From Paenarthrobacter sp. JL.01a (GTDB lineage: Bacteria; Actinomycetota; Actinomycetes; Actinomycetales; Micrococcaceae), in assembly GCF_025452095.1 (NCBI RefSeq), contig NZ_CP104877.1, positions 1,736,001 through 1,800,000 on the forward strand: DNA of 64,000 bases. The letters are read 5' to 3'. This document shows, one piece after another, positions 36,013 to 42,961 of the stretch. Within the stretch, counting starts at the first letter, position 1, and each line of letters starts with the position of its first letter. The translations under genes and the position numbers were made by a program. The notes under the pieces are model-generated. The model was given only the letters and a program-made list of their open reading frames with translations. It had not been told where the DNA came from and made no database searches.

Positions 36013-37164
36013 ATGGCGTACATGAAAGACGCCACCGGGCGCAGGCTCGACACCTTCAACGTAGCCAGTATGGTGCACGCCCGGCCTGGTAATCGGGTGG
36101 CATTCCTTGGAGACTCAATCACTCAGGCATCCTGGCAGAACTCGACGCAGACGCAGGGGTCATCCTTTCCGCTCTATGCCCAGATGCTGTCAGCCGGCAG
36201 GATCCTTACCGTTCGAAATGCTGGCATCTCGGGGGAGCGTTCAGACCAGATGCTTGCTCGCTTCGATTCGGATGTCACCCCCTACAAACCCAATGCCGTT
36301 GTTGTAATGGCTGGCAGGAACGACATCAACCAAAGTGTTGGTCTTGCGACGTTCCAAGCCAACATGCTCGCCATCTTTTCGAAGATTAGGGCAATTGGCG
36401 CAATCCCAGTTATTGGGCTGATTCCACCTGTCAACACACCCGCGGACAAGCCGACCACCGTAAAGTGGAACACTTGGCTGCGCTACTACGCGGCAGCAAG
36501 CGGCATCATCGTGCTCGACTTCTACACGCTTTTGGTGGACCCTGCCACGGGCTCTTACGCTGCCGCTTACAACACTGACGGCACTCACCCCAGTCACTCT
36601 GGATACGTGGCCATGGGGCAGCTCTGCGCCGACAAGCTGGCCCCCTTGCTGCCGGCGTGGGGGCCGCCGCTGGCGGTGGATAACGGGAACACCGCGCAGC
36701 TCTATTCAAGCAACCCAGTGCTTCTCACGGACACGAACGGTGACGGTGTTCCAGATGGGTGGTTTGCCTACGGTGGGTCTACAGGCTACGCGCATGCTCT
36801 CGTGACCGACGCCGCTGTCCCCGGCAAACTCATGCAGATCACCCAGACCGCGAATGCTTCCCTACGCGCCATGCAGCGAGGGTTTACAGCGTTTTCGGTC
36901 GGGGACAAGGTCGCGCTCTGTGGAGTGATCACCACGGACGGCGGAATCCGCGCTCAGGTCAAGGTCACCTTCACGGGTAATGGCGGAACCGCGAACGCAG
37001 CTGACTTCACCGTTCCTGTAACGCGAGGCCTTTTCCATCAGGAGTACACCATTCCAACGGGCACCACATCGGTGATGGTGGATCTCATCGCCCACCCCGG
37101 CACCGGCGTCGTCTCGTGGGGTCAGGTCACGCCCGTCAACTTGACGGCCCTTGGTCTTGCATAG
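36013..37164 (+). CDS. SGNH/GDSL hydrolase, probable tail-associated esterase
   Basis: The 383-residue protein has all SGNH blocks: GDSIT at residues 33-37 with Ser35 as nucleophile, a Gly in block II (NAGISGE near 60), GRND near 100, and DGTHPSHSGY near 189-198 with the Asp/His pair. Residues 215-383 form a beta-rich domain like carbohydrate-binding modules, beginning after a calcium-loop-like DTNGDGVPDGW. No signal peptide is present, which suits a virion component. It probably removes acyl groups from cell-surface polysaccharide during adsorption. It is last of the tail operon with a conserved fold. Confidence 0.85.
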   Translation: MAYMKDATGRRLDTFNVASMVHARPGNRVAFLGDSITQASWQNSTQTQGSSFPLYAQMLSAGRILTVRNAGISGERSDQMLARFDSDVTPYKPNAVVVMAGRNDINQSVGLATFQANMLAIFSKIRAIGAIPVIGLIPPVNTPADKPTTVKWNTWLRYYAAASGIIVLDFYTLLVDPATGSYAAAYNTDGTHPSHSGYVAMGQLCADKLAPLLPAWGPPLAVDNGNTAQLYSSNPVLLTDTNGDGVPDGWFAYGGSTGYAHALVTDAAVPGKLMQITQTANASLRAMQRGFTAFSVGDKVALCGVITTDGGIRAQVKVTFTGNGGTANAADFTVPVTRGLFHQEYTIPTGTTSVMVDLIAHPGTGVVSWGQVTPVNLTALGLA

Positions 37165-37193
37165 ATCACAAGGGAAACAAATAGGCTCTGACC

Positions 37194-37394
37194 ATGGCTG
37201 TGACGAAACCTGACAATTGCCCTGAATGCGGATCCGAAGCGATTGGCGCCAACCCCTCGAGATGGTCTCCTTCATCCAATATGGTTGCCAACCGGGAGCG
37301 CACCAACTACTTCGGATGTGAAGAATTCGGTTGCTCATGGATGAGTCCATTGTTCGAGGAGTACCACGATGGTCAGAGGATCTTTCAGATATGA
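37194..37394 (+). CDS. Small zinc-ribbon-like protein
   Basis: A 66-residue protein with a CPEC knuckle near residue 9 and a second Cys pair (FGCEEFGCSW near 44), spaced as in zinc ribbons. It starts 30 bases after the esterase gene and is followed by a strong terminator, so it closes the late operon. No function is recognised. Confidence 0.6.
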   Translation: MAVTKPDNCPECGSEAIGANPSRWSPSSNMVANRERTNYFGCEEFGCSWMSPLFEEYHDGQRIFQI

Positions 37395-37399
37395 GCAGC

Positions 37400-37429
37400 G
37401 AAGCCCCCATCCTCGAAGATGGGGGCTTC
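37400..37429. terminator. Terminator at the end of the late operon
   Basis: The arms GAAGCCCCCATC (37400-37411) and GATGGGGGCTTC (37418-37429) pair perfectly around CTCGAA. The gene on the other strand ends just after it, so it probably serves both directions. Confidence 0.85.
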
Positions 37430-37433
37430 GTCG

Positions 37434-37712
37434 TTAGGATGATGTGAGACGGCCCGGCTTCTTCTTGGCCTTCTTCGTTACGATGCCCCAGCCATTGACC
37501 TCGTTGCCTTCTTCGTCGCGGGAGCTCGTGTTCTGTGGGTTCAGTGCAGAAAGCTCCTGAGCGATGGACAGTAGTGCGGTGATCTCCACAACTTTCAGTC
37601 GTTGGTCGGTGTCAAGATGTTCAAGGTCCGTGATGCTTCCGGAACTTTGCCCCTTGGCTGCCCCGATAGTCTCGGCGAGGGCATCCCAGGCCGTCGAATA
37701 GTCATTACTCAT
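37434..37712 (-). CDS. Small unknown cargo protein
   Basis: A 92-residue protein, helical and acidic in the middle (LEHLDTDQRLKVVEITALLSIAQELSALN), with a basic C terminus (KKAKKKPGRL). GGGAGAAG precedes its ATG. It faces the late operon across a shared terminator. I do not recognise it. Its size and place near the right end are typical of accessory cargo. Confidence 0.55.
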   Translation of the reverse strand: MSNDYSTAWDALAETIGAAKGQSSGSITDLEHLDTDQRLKVVEITALLSIAQELSALNPQNTSSRDEEGNEVNGWGIVTKKAKKKPGRLTSS

Positions 37713-37840
37713 AGTCTTCTCCCGTCATTGGTTGTCGTCGCGCATTGCCGACACCCGCAACGCTATAGGTGAGGGCTGACACAAATGGCGTTCTGCCCTC
37801 AAGGCAAAGGCATCCACCTAGGACAACGATGAAGTACTAC

Positions 37841-38365
37841 CTACGGGTTATCGTTGGCGTACTGTCGCAGCCTTCCAACGATGTCCCGGTGCTTCTTACC
37901 GCGGATCGTTTTGTGGCCACTCACTGCCATTGCCCGGATCCAAGAGACTTCCGGTGAGGTGTTCAGTAGCTGCCCCATCCGCTGCGCCGAGTAAGAAATC
38001 GAGGCTGTCTGCCCAGGGCCGATTATCGCCGGCAACTTAGAGTCGTTCGGATTGGGCCGGATGCCGGCTCCGAATGTTCTCTTCTCGTTGGTTTGAAGCA
38101 GCAGGAAGGACACCTCGGTCGTCGCCGTTCGGCTGCGGTTGGTCACCTCCACAAGAACCACATCTTGACCAGTGAACATCTGCATAGAAGACGTCTCTAC
38201 CGGGATCCAGACTGCCTGTACCTTGAGGACCAGGCGGTCAAAGTAACGGAACGCGAGCGTCAGGCCTACCGAGAACACAGAGATAAGAAGCGCGGCCACG
38301 GGGAGTATCTGCTCCCACCATGAATTGACTAGCTCAACCTGGACGGTCTCAACGGGGAAAGGCAT
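37841..38365 (-). CDS. Membrane-anchored unknown cargo protein
   Basis: A 174-residue protein with one membrane helix near residues 19-40 (ILPVAALLISVFSVGLTLAF) and a soluble beta-rich C-terminal domain (VQAVWIPVETSSMQMFTGQDVVLVEVTNRS, then GPGQTASISYSAQRMG) that looks immunoglobulin-like. The basic C terminus may be cytosolic. No family is recognised. Single-helix membrane proteins at element ends are often exclusion or defence factors; that is only inference here. Confidence 0.6.
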   Translation of the reverse strand: MPFPVETVQVELVNSWWEQILPVAALLISVFSVGLTLAFRYFDRLVLKVQAVWIPVETSSMQMFTGQDVVLVEVTNRSRTATTEVSFLLLQTNEKRTFGAGIRPNPNDSKLPAIIGPGQTASISYSAQRMGQLLNTSPEVSWIRAMAVSGHKTIRGKKHRDIVGRLRQYANDNP

Positions 38366-38580
38366 GAGTCAGACAGTACCTGCGTCGAGCATCGGTGAGG
38401 GAATTGACGCGAGCCAGCGAGGATTGAGCTTTCGGGCTGGGTGGTGACCTGCGGAGCGCAGCCGCGGCCTCGCGGACAGCTAGGGACGGGCTCAGTTCTT
38501 GCAGAACCATGCAACAGGGTGAATTAAGTTGCATATTTCGTCTATATCCCGTCCTTCATTCGGGTCAGGTCACCACCTCT

Positions 38581-38592
38581 GGCAAGCTTGCC
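38581..38592. promoter_or_regulatory. GGCAAGCTTGCC palindrome before the Xre gene
   Basis: A perfect 12-base palindrome ends three bases before the ATG at 38596. This is a natural place for an autoregulatory operator of the small Xre protein. The preceding 200 bases hold no other element I can support. Confidence 0.45.
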
Positions 38593-38595
38593 GCC

Positions 38596-38817
38596 ATGAA
38601 TCTCTTGGATGTTCGAATCGGGCACATCATCAAATTGGAGCGCCAGAAGAAGCGGCTGACTCTGGACGAACTCGGTAGCCTAGTGGGCTGTCACCACACC
38701 ACCCTTACGGGGTACGAGGTCGGGCGGCGGCGCCTCCCAGCCTCGAGGGTGGATGCGCTCGCGGCTGTCTTCGGTATTCCTCCGAAGCTCATCGACCCTG
38801 AGGCATACGAAGGCTGA
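38596..38817 (+). CDS. Small Xre-family DNA-binding protein
   Basis: A 73-residue single-domain regulator: RIGHIIKLERQKKRLTLDELGSLVGCHHTTLTGYEVGRRRLPASRVDALAAVFG is a clear Xre helix-turn-helix. ATG 38596 is used; an in-frame ATG at 38509 would add 29 residues across the palindrome. It stands alone on the plus strand between minus-strand cargo genes, so it may control one of them or a helper phage gene. Confidence 0.75.
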   Translation: MNLLDVRIGHIIKLERQKKRLTLDELGSLVGCHHTTLTGYEVGRRRLPASRVDALAAVFGIPPKLIDPEAYEG

Positions 38818-38880
38818 GACGCACCATGCGTAAGTGATTACTTAACTATTGTCACCACATGATGTATGCTTTCTACATCT

Positions 38881-38947
38881 TGCTAGCCTCTGTGGTGGTT
38901 GACTAGCGAGGCCCGAGGGACCTGTTCACCCCCAGAGGCGGTTTTGA
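38881..38947 (+). ncRNA. Possible small RNA or attenuator-like leader
   Basis: GCCTCTG (38886-38892) pairs with CAGAGGC (38933-38939), followed by GGTTTT. A competing stem GCCTC (38886-38890) with GAGGC (38908-38912) shares the same strand, and GCTAG/CTAGC sits beside it. No plus-strand gene follows within the element. It shares TGCTAGCC and TGTGGTGGTTG with the tape-measure leader. Evidence is structural only. Confidence 0.35.
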
Positions 38948-38953
38948 ACGTTC

Positions 38954-38998
38954 TGCCCCAGGGCCGGCGCTGAGAGGATCAGGCTAGCCGCTGGGGCA
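38954..38998 (-). terminator. Probable terminator of the lipoprotein gene
   Basis: The arms TGCCCCAG (38954-38961) and CTGGGGCA (38991-38998) pair perfectly with a long GC-rich loop. It lies 16 bases after the stop of the minus-strand lipoprotein gene and is followed, on that strand, by GAACGTTCAAAAC. Confidence 0.5.
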
Positions 38999-39014
38999 GC
39001 TTACGTTCTGTGCA

Positions 39015-39554
39015 CTATGGCTTGTAGTGCTCCACTTTGCCGCCAAGGGCGTCAGCGATCTTTTGAGAGACTTCCATCTCTCCCCTTAGATCCGGCGCAG
39101 GCGCCGTCTGACCACTCATTCCGAGCTTTAGGAGCTCGCCCGCTTGATTCGTGATTTGGTACTGGAACGTCATGTCGCGTCGAGGATGCGCCGTCCAACC
39201 CGTGCCACTGGCGTAAAAGACCTCGGCTTCGTTTGCGTCGATGACCTTCTTCATGCTGTCTATAGCTTTGCTGTCCCGCCAACTGTTGACGTCGATCGTC
39301 CGCCCATCCAGAACGCATGAGGCCGTAGACGCAAGATCCGGCCCGCCTTTAGCGATGTCTCCCGACTTTACATCGGTACATCCTGGGATGAGAGCGGCCA
39401 CCGCCGAGGCGGTCTCGCCGTAGTACGTTGTCGGCCTTGGCGATGCACTCGGCGAAGTGGACTCAGCTTGGTTTGCAACAGTGCCGGCAGAACCGCAGGA
39501 TGCTAACGAAATTGCCAGCAGAACGGCGCCAGCTACCCCCAATATTCGTTTCAT
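39015..39554 (-). CDS. Putative lipoprotein carried by the element
   Basis: A 179-residue precursor with a Lys/Arg start, a hydrophobic segment and the lipobox LASC, giving a lipidated Cys near residue 20. A Ser/Pro/Thr linker follows, then a soluble domain with a probable disulfide (IPGCTDV and ASCVLDG). No enzyme motif is seen. It is the last gene before attR. Phage-encoded lipoproteins at this position often block superinfection, so that role is plausible but not shown. Confidence 0.7.
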   Translation of the reverse strand: MKRILGVAGAVLLAISLASCGSAGTVANQAESTSPSASPRPTTYYGETASAVAALIPGCTDVKSGDIAKGGPDLASTASCVLDGRTIDVNSWRDSKAIDSMKKVIDANEAEVFYASGTGWTAHPRRDMTFQYQITNQAGELLKLGMSGQTAPAPDLRGEMEVSQKIADALGGKVEHYKP

Positions 39555-39618
39555 GCCCCGATGGTACTGCTACACCCGAGTTAGTACGTAGCAGCGAAGT
39601 TCGAAGGTGTGTGCGGTT

Positions 39619-39629
39619 GTGTGTGCACA
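39619..39629 (+). repeat. TGTGTGTGCAC, right copy (possible arm-type site)
   Basis: It matches 23927-23937 in the same orientation and lies about 115 bases inside attR. Low complexity keeps confidence low. Confidence 0.3.
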
Positions 39630-39698
39630 CTGCCGGATAGAGGAAGAAACAGGCCGATACGGCCCGGTGCTCCTTCCCTTATATATAGGGGGAGAGAT

Positions 39699-39735
39699 CA
39701 CTGTACGTTCCTCGCAAATACTGGAACGTACAGTG
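39699..39735. repeat. Perfect 13-bp inverted repeat next to attR
   Basis: CACTGTACGTTCC (39699-39711) and GGAACGTACAGTG (39723-39735) are exact reverse complements separated by 11 bases, ending 8 bases before the 44-base core. A recombination-protein site is the most natural reading; a terminator is less likely because no T-run follows. Confidence 0.7.
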
Positions 39736-39743
39736 GCCTCATT

Positions 39744-39787
39744 ACTGGGGGTCAAGGGGTCGCAGGTTCAAATCCTGTCAGCCCGAC
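39744..39787 (+). repeat. attR core (44-bp direct repeat)
   Basis: It is identical to 23792-23835, the 3' part of tRNA-Pro(GGG). It is not a functional tRNA because the 5' half is absent. It lies in the only gene-free stretch over 300 bases (39555-39909), which also holds the inverted repeat at 39699 and the terminator at 39791. Confidence 0.95.
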
Positions 39788-39790
39788 CAA

Positions 39791-39830
39791 AAAGGCCGGA
39801 ATTACGTGGAAACACGTGATTCCGGCCTTT
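39791..39830. terminator. Original chromosomal tRNA-Pro terminator, displaced by the element
   Basis: The arms begin AAAGGCCGGAATTACGTG and pair with CACGTGATTCCGGCCTTT around GAAA. Directly after the attR core, this is where the tRNA transcript would have ended before integration. Confidence 0.85.
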
Positions 39831-39909
39831 GGTCGTTAAAGCCCCGGGGCCTATCCGGCGAGCCCGCCGTTCAGGGCGGTACTCACGCGAACAGGGCCGG
39901 GGGAGTGGC

Positions 39910-40356
39910 TTAGGCCTTCTGGAGCGCCCCGAGTGCCCTCACCAGCGGCTCCAGTTCCGGCACGGCCTCCGCGGCTTCCAAGGCAGAAGCCAGCGTTTCA
40001 TCATGGACGGGCTTGGCGGCCTCCAGGAGCTTTTGGCCGGCCGACGTCAGCTCCGTGTAGATCCCGCGCCGGTCATCGGCGCACAAAATGCGGGTCAGCA
40101 GCCCACGGTCTTCCAGTCGGTTGACCAGACGGGTGGTTGCACTGCTGGAGAGCGCGGTGGCCCGGGCCAGTTGCTGCATCCGCATGTGCCACCCGTCCTG
40201 GCGGCTCAGGGCATCCAGGACTGTGTACTCCACAACCGAGAGCTCATTGGAGGACTGGAGTGCCCTCTCCAGTTCCGCCTCGATGCTCCCGTGCAGGGCG
40301 GCAAGGGTACGCCAGCCCTGTGCCCGTACTTCTACGGCGTCATCCTTGATGCCCAT
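39910..40356 (-). CDS. MarR-family regulator
   Basis: A 148-residue protein with the MarR winged helix: LARATALSSSATTRLVNRLEDRGLLTRILCADDRRGIYTELT, and flanking dimerisation helices. ATG 40356 is preceded by GGAGCAC; an upstream TTG in frame is less likely. It is divergent from an MFS transporter gene, a standard pairing in which MarR represses both genes until an aromatic or drug-like ligand binds. Confidence 0.9.
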   Translation of the reverse strand: MGIKDDAVEVRAQGWRTLAALHGSIEAELERALQSSNELSVVEYTVLDALSRQDGWHMRMQQLARATALSSSATTRLVNRLEDRGLLTRILCADDRRGIYTELTSAGQKLLEAAKPVHDETLASALEAAEAVPELEPLVRALGALQKA

Positions 40357-40405
40357 GTCTGCTGTGCTCCTGCCTTGATTGAGTCGATCGCGACGCATCC
40401 AAAAG

Positions 40406-40461
40406 TAGTTGCTTGCGCAAATACCTAGCGTGTGCAACTATATATGGAGCGTCTGCAACTA
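40406..40461. promoter_or_regulatory. Three GCAACTA sites in the marR-MFS divergent region
   Basis: TAGTTGC (40406-40412, inverted) and GCAACTA at 40434-40440 and 40455-40461 lie between the two start codons. The two direct copies are 21 bases apart, two helical turns. They are candidate operators of the adjacent MarR protein. Confidence 0.45.
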
Positions 40462-40528
40462 TTATTCTACGGTTCCCGGCGGCGCACTTCCACTTCCCCA
40501 GGGGAACCACCCTATGAAGGAGTTCCAC

Positions 40529-41737
40529 ATGCCCGCAGGGTTGATCGCCCTTGCCCTCGGCGGATTCGGTATCGGACTGACTGAATTCGTGATCATGGGC
40601 CTCTTGCCGGAAGTTGCCGCCGACTTCCAGGTCAGCGAGGCTTCGGCCGGTTGGTTCATCTCCGGCTACGCCCTCAGCGTGACGGTTGGCGCCCTCCTGG
40701 TGACCGCCGCCGTGACGCGGCTTCCACGCAAGCCCGTACTCATGGGCTTGCTCGTTTTGTTCATCGCCGGCAATTTCCTCTCGGCCATAGCCGACTCCTA
40801 CACAGCCATGCTGATCGGTCGCATCGTCGCCGCACTGTGCCACGGCGCCTTCTTCGGCATCGGCTCTGTGGTGGCAGCAAGCCTTGTGCCTGCGCATAAA
40901 AAGGCAGGCGCCATCGCGATCATGTTCACTGGCCTGACGGCCGCCAACGTCCTGGGTGTTCCCTTCGGGACCCTGCTGGGGCAGAACTTCGGCTGGCGGT
41001 CGACGTTCTGGGCCATTACCGCCATCGGCGTCGTTGCGCTGCTTGGTATCGCACTCATGGTCCCGAAGGCCAGCACCGAACCCACCAAGGGCCTCCGCAG
41101 CGAACTGGGTGCGTTCGCGTCCGGCCAGGTGTGGCTCTCCATCGTCGTGACCATCCTCGGCTTTGGTGGCATGTTTGGCGCGTTCACCTACATTGCCTTC
41201 ACGCTCACCGAGGTTTCCGGATTTGAATCCAGCGCGGTGCCTTGGCTTCTGGTGCTCTTTGGTGGAGGCCTCTTCGCAGGTAACTTCCTGGGTGGCAAAG
41301 CCGCTGACAAGGCCTTGGACAAGTCGCTCATTGTCATCCTTGCCGGACTTGCAGTGGTCCTGGTCTTCTTCGCCCTGACGGCCTCCAGCAGCATTGCCAC
41401 GTTGGTCTCCCTGGCTCTGATGGGCGGCTTCGGGTTCGCGACCGTTCCGGGTCTCCAAATGCGTGTCATGCATTTTGCTGCCTCTGCGCCCACGCTGGCA
41501 TCGGGTGCGAACATCGGCGCATTCAACCTTGGCAATGCGTTGGGCGCCTGGCTTGGCGGTGTCACAATCTCCGCCGGTCTCGGTTACACCTCGCCCATTT
41601 GGGCCGGTGCTGCGATCACCGTTGCGGCGCTTCTGGTCATGCTGGCAGCAGCTGCAGCAGCCAAGCGCGGGGGAGTGGCGGCACCCGAGGCAACGTCCGA
41701 CGTCGAACGCGAACCCCACGGGGCCACGGTCGCCTAA
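40529..41737 (+). CDS. MFS transporter, AraJ/DHA1 efflux type
   Basis: A 402-residue protein with 12 predicted membrane helices. The start GLIALALGGFGIGLTEFVIMGLLPEVAADF is typical of the AraJ/chloramphenicol-efflux branch, and RLPRKPVLMGLLVLF is the loop 2-3 motif. The central loop between helices 6 and 7 holds PKASTEPTKGLRSEL. ATG 40529 has AAGGAG six bases upstream. Export of a small aromatic compound or drug is likely; the substrate is unknown. Confidence 0.88.
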   Translation: MPAGLIALALGGFGIGLTEFVIMGLLPEVAADFQVSEASAGWFISGYALSVTVGALLVTAAVTRLPRKPVLMGLLVLFIAGNFLSAIADSYTAMLIGRIVAALCHGAFFGIGSVVAASLVPAHKKAGAIAIMFTGLTAANVLGVPFGTLLGQNFGWRSTFWAITAIGVVALLGIALMVPKASTEPTKGLRSELGAFASGQVWLSIVVTILGFGGMFGAFTYIAFTLTEVSGFESSAVPWLLVLFGGGLFAGNFLGGKAADKALDKSLIVILAGLAVVLVFFALTASSSIATLVSLALMGGFGFATVPGLQMRVMHFAASAPTLASGANIGAFNLGNALGAWLGGVTISAGLGYTSPIWAGAAITVAALLVMLAAAAAAKRGGVAAPEATSDVEREPHGATVA

Positions 41738-41756
41738 AGCGCGGATTGCGCAAGAC

Positions 41757-41785
41757 GCCCGTCACGGATCATCCGTGGCGGGCTT
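41757..41785 (+). terminator. Terminator after the MFS gene
   Basis: GCCCGTCACGGAT and ATCCGTGGCGGGC pair with one mismatch around a single C, followed by TTCTT. Confidence 0.75.
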
Positions 41786-41945
41786 CTTCGCGTCTTAGGG
41801 GCCAGGCATGGGGTCTGCGCGGAGTGTTCAGCGCGATCATGGAAAAGACCCATCGGACGCAGGGGAAATGTGCATATACTTTCAGCGGTGGCCAGCTGTG
41901 CAGGCCGCCGTCGAGGTTCGTCATTGTCCCGATGAAAGGCCACCC

Positions 41946-42332
41946 GTGAGCAATATTCCAGAAGAACTTTCCTACACTGCAGAGCACGAGTGGGTCACCG
42001 CTCCGGATGCCGATGGCGTTGTGCGGATTGGCATCACCGATTTCGCGCAGGACGCGTTGGGTGATGTGGTGTACGCACAGATGCCGGAACCGGGCACCAA
42101 AGTCACCGGCAACGAGGTTGTCGGAGAGGTCGAATCCACCAAGAGCGTCAGTGATATCTACGCTCCGGTTACCGGTGAGGTCATCAATCGCAATGATGCC
42201 CTGGACACGGATCCCGCACTGATCAACTCGGACCCGTACGGCGAAGGCTGGCTTATTGAAGTAAAGCTTGCAGAACCTGACGCCGTGGATTCCCTGCTCA
42301 GTGCATCGGAGTACGAACAACAGGTAGGCTAA
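41946..42332 (+). CDS. gcvH: Glycine cleavage system H protein
   Basis: The 128-residue lipoyl carrier has the lipoylation motif GEVESTKSVSDIYAP with the modified Lys near residue 65, plus EHEWVTAPDADGVVRIGITDFAQDALGDVVY at the start. It starts at GTG 41946. No gcvT or gcvP is nearby; a lone gcvH upstream of garA is the conserved actinobacterial order. A TATACT at 41875-41880 may be its -10. I see no glycine riboswitch upstream. Confidence 0.94.
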   Translation: MSNIPEELSYTAEHEWVTAPDADGVVRIGITDFAQDALGDVVYAQMPEPGTKVTGNEVVGEVESTKSVSDIYAPVTGEVINRNDALDTDPALINSDPYGEGWLIEVKLAEPDAVDSLLSASEYEQQVG

Positions 42333-42470
42333 AGTTATCTGGCCCGCCCGGCTGTTTTCCCATCTCAGGGAAAGTGGGCGGACGGGCCAGCAACCGATTT
42401 GCCCGGCGGTACCGGGATGCGGAAGTGGCTGGCAGGGTCTGGGACTGCCAGCGGATGAGGAGGAAATTCC

Positions 42471-42947
42471 ATGGTTGGCGGCGACAAGAACCAAGCCAAT
42501 GTCGGGAACGGCGCGGAGGAACAGCCGACGTCGGAGACCACCTCGATCAGCATCACGCCAACATGGGACGAGCCAAGCATTGCCCCCAAGTTGGCTCCTG
42601 AAGAGCGTGCATCCGTGGACGCACTCCCGCCGAACTCGGCTCTGCTCATTGCGCACAGCGGACCCAACGCCGGAGCCCGCTTCCTGCTCGACGCCGACAC
42701 CACGACTGCGGGCCGGCATCCTGACGCGGACATTTTCCTTGACGATGTCACGGTTTCCCGCAAGCACGTGCAGTTCATCCGCACGGCGTCGGGTTTCGAA
42801 CTCGTTGACATGGGCAGCCTCAACGGCACCTACGTCAACCACGACCGCGTAGACCGGGTGCAGCTCAAGAGCGGCAACGAGGTCCAGATCGGCAAGTTCC
42901 GGTTGACCTACTACATCAGCCCTGTCCGCCCTGCAGGCCAAGTCTGA
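42471..42947 (+). CDS. garA: FHA-domain protein GarA/OdhI
   Basis: A 158-residue regulator. The N-terminal tail carries the phospho-acceptor motif ETTS near residues 22-25, the site phosphorylated by PknB/PknG-type kinases in relatives. The FHA domain spans about 60-150, with GRHPDADIFLDDVTVSRKHVQF and GSLNGTYVN. When unphosphorylated, such proteins inhibit 2-oxoglutarate dehydrogenase and modulate glutamate metabolism. AGGAAATTCC precedes the ATG. The PASTA kinase at 57325 is a possible partner. Confidence 0.92.
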   Translation: MVGGDKNQANVGNGAEEQPTSETTSISITPTWDEPSIAPKLAPEERASVDALPPNSALLIAHSGPNAGARFLLDADTTTAGRHPDADIFLDDVTVSRKHVQFIRTASGFELVDMGSLNGTYVNHDRVDRVQLKSGNEVQIGKFRLTYYISPVRPAGQV

Positions 42948-42961
42948 CGGGGAACCTGCCT

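Noticed and set aside
37434..38365. Toxin-antitoxin pair formed by the two minus-strand cargo genes
   Set aside because: They are 128 bases apart, the second protein is membrane-anchored, and neither has a known toxin or antitoxin motif.
39744..39834. Second tRNA gene at the right end of the element
   Set aside because: Only the 3' 44 bases are present; the acceptor and D-arm 5' halves are missing. It is the attR duplicate.
41786..41945. Glycine riboswitch before gcvH
   Set aside because: The gap lacks the paired GGA-rich aptamer core and is short. Only a TATACT-like -10 is visible.
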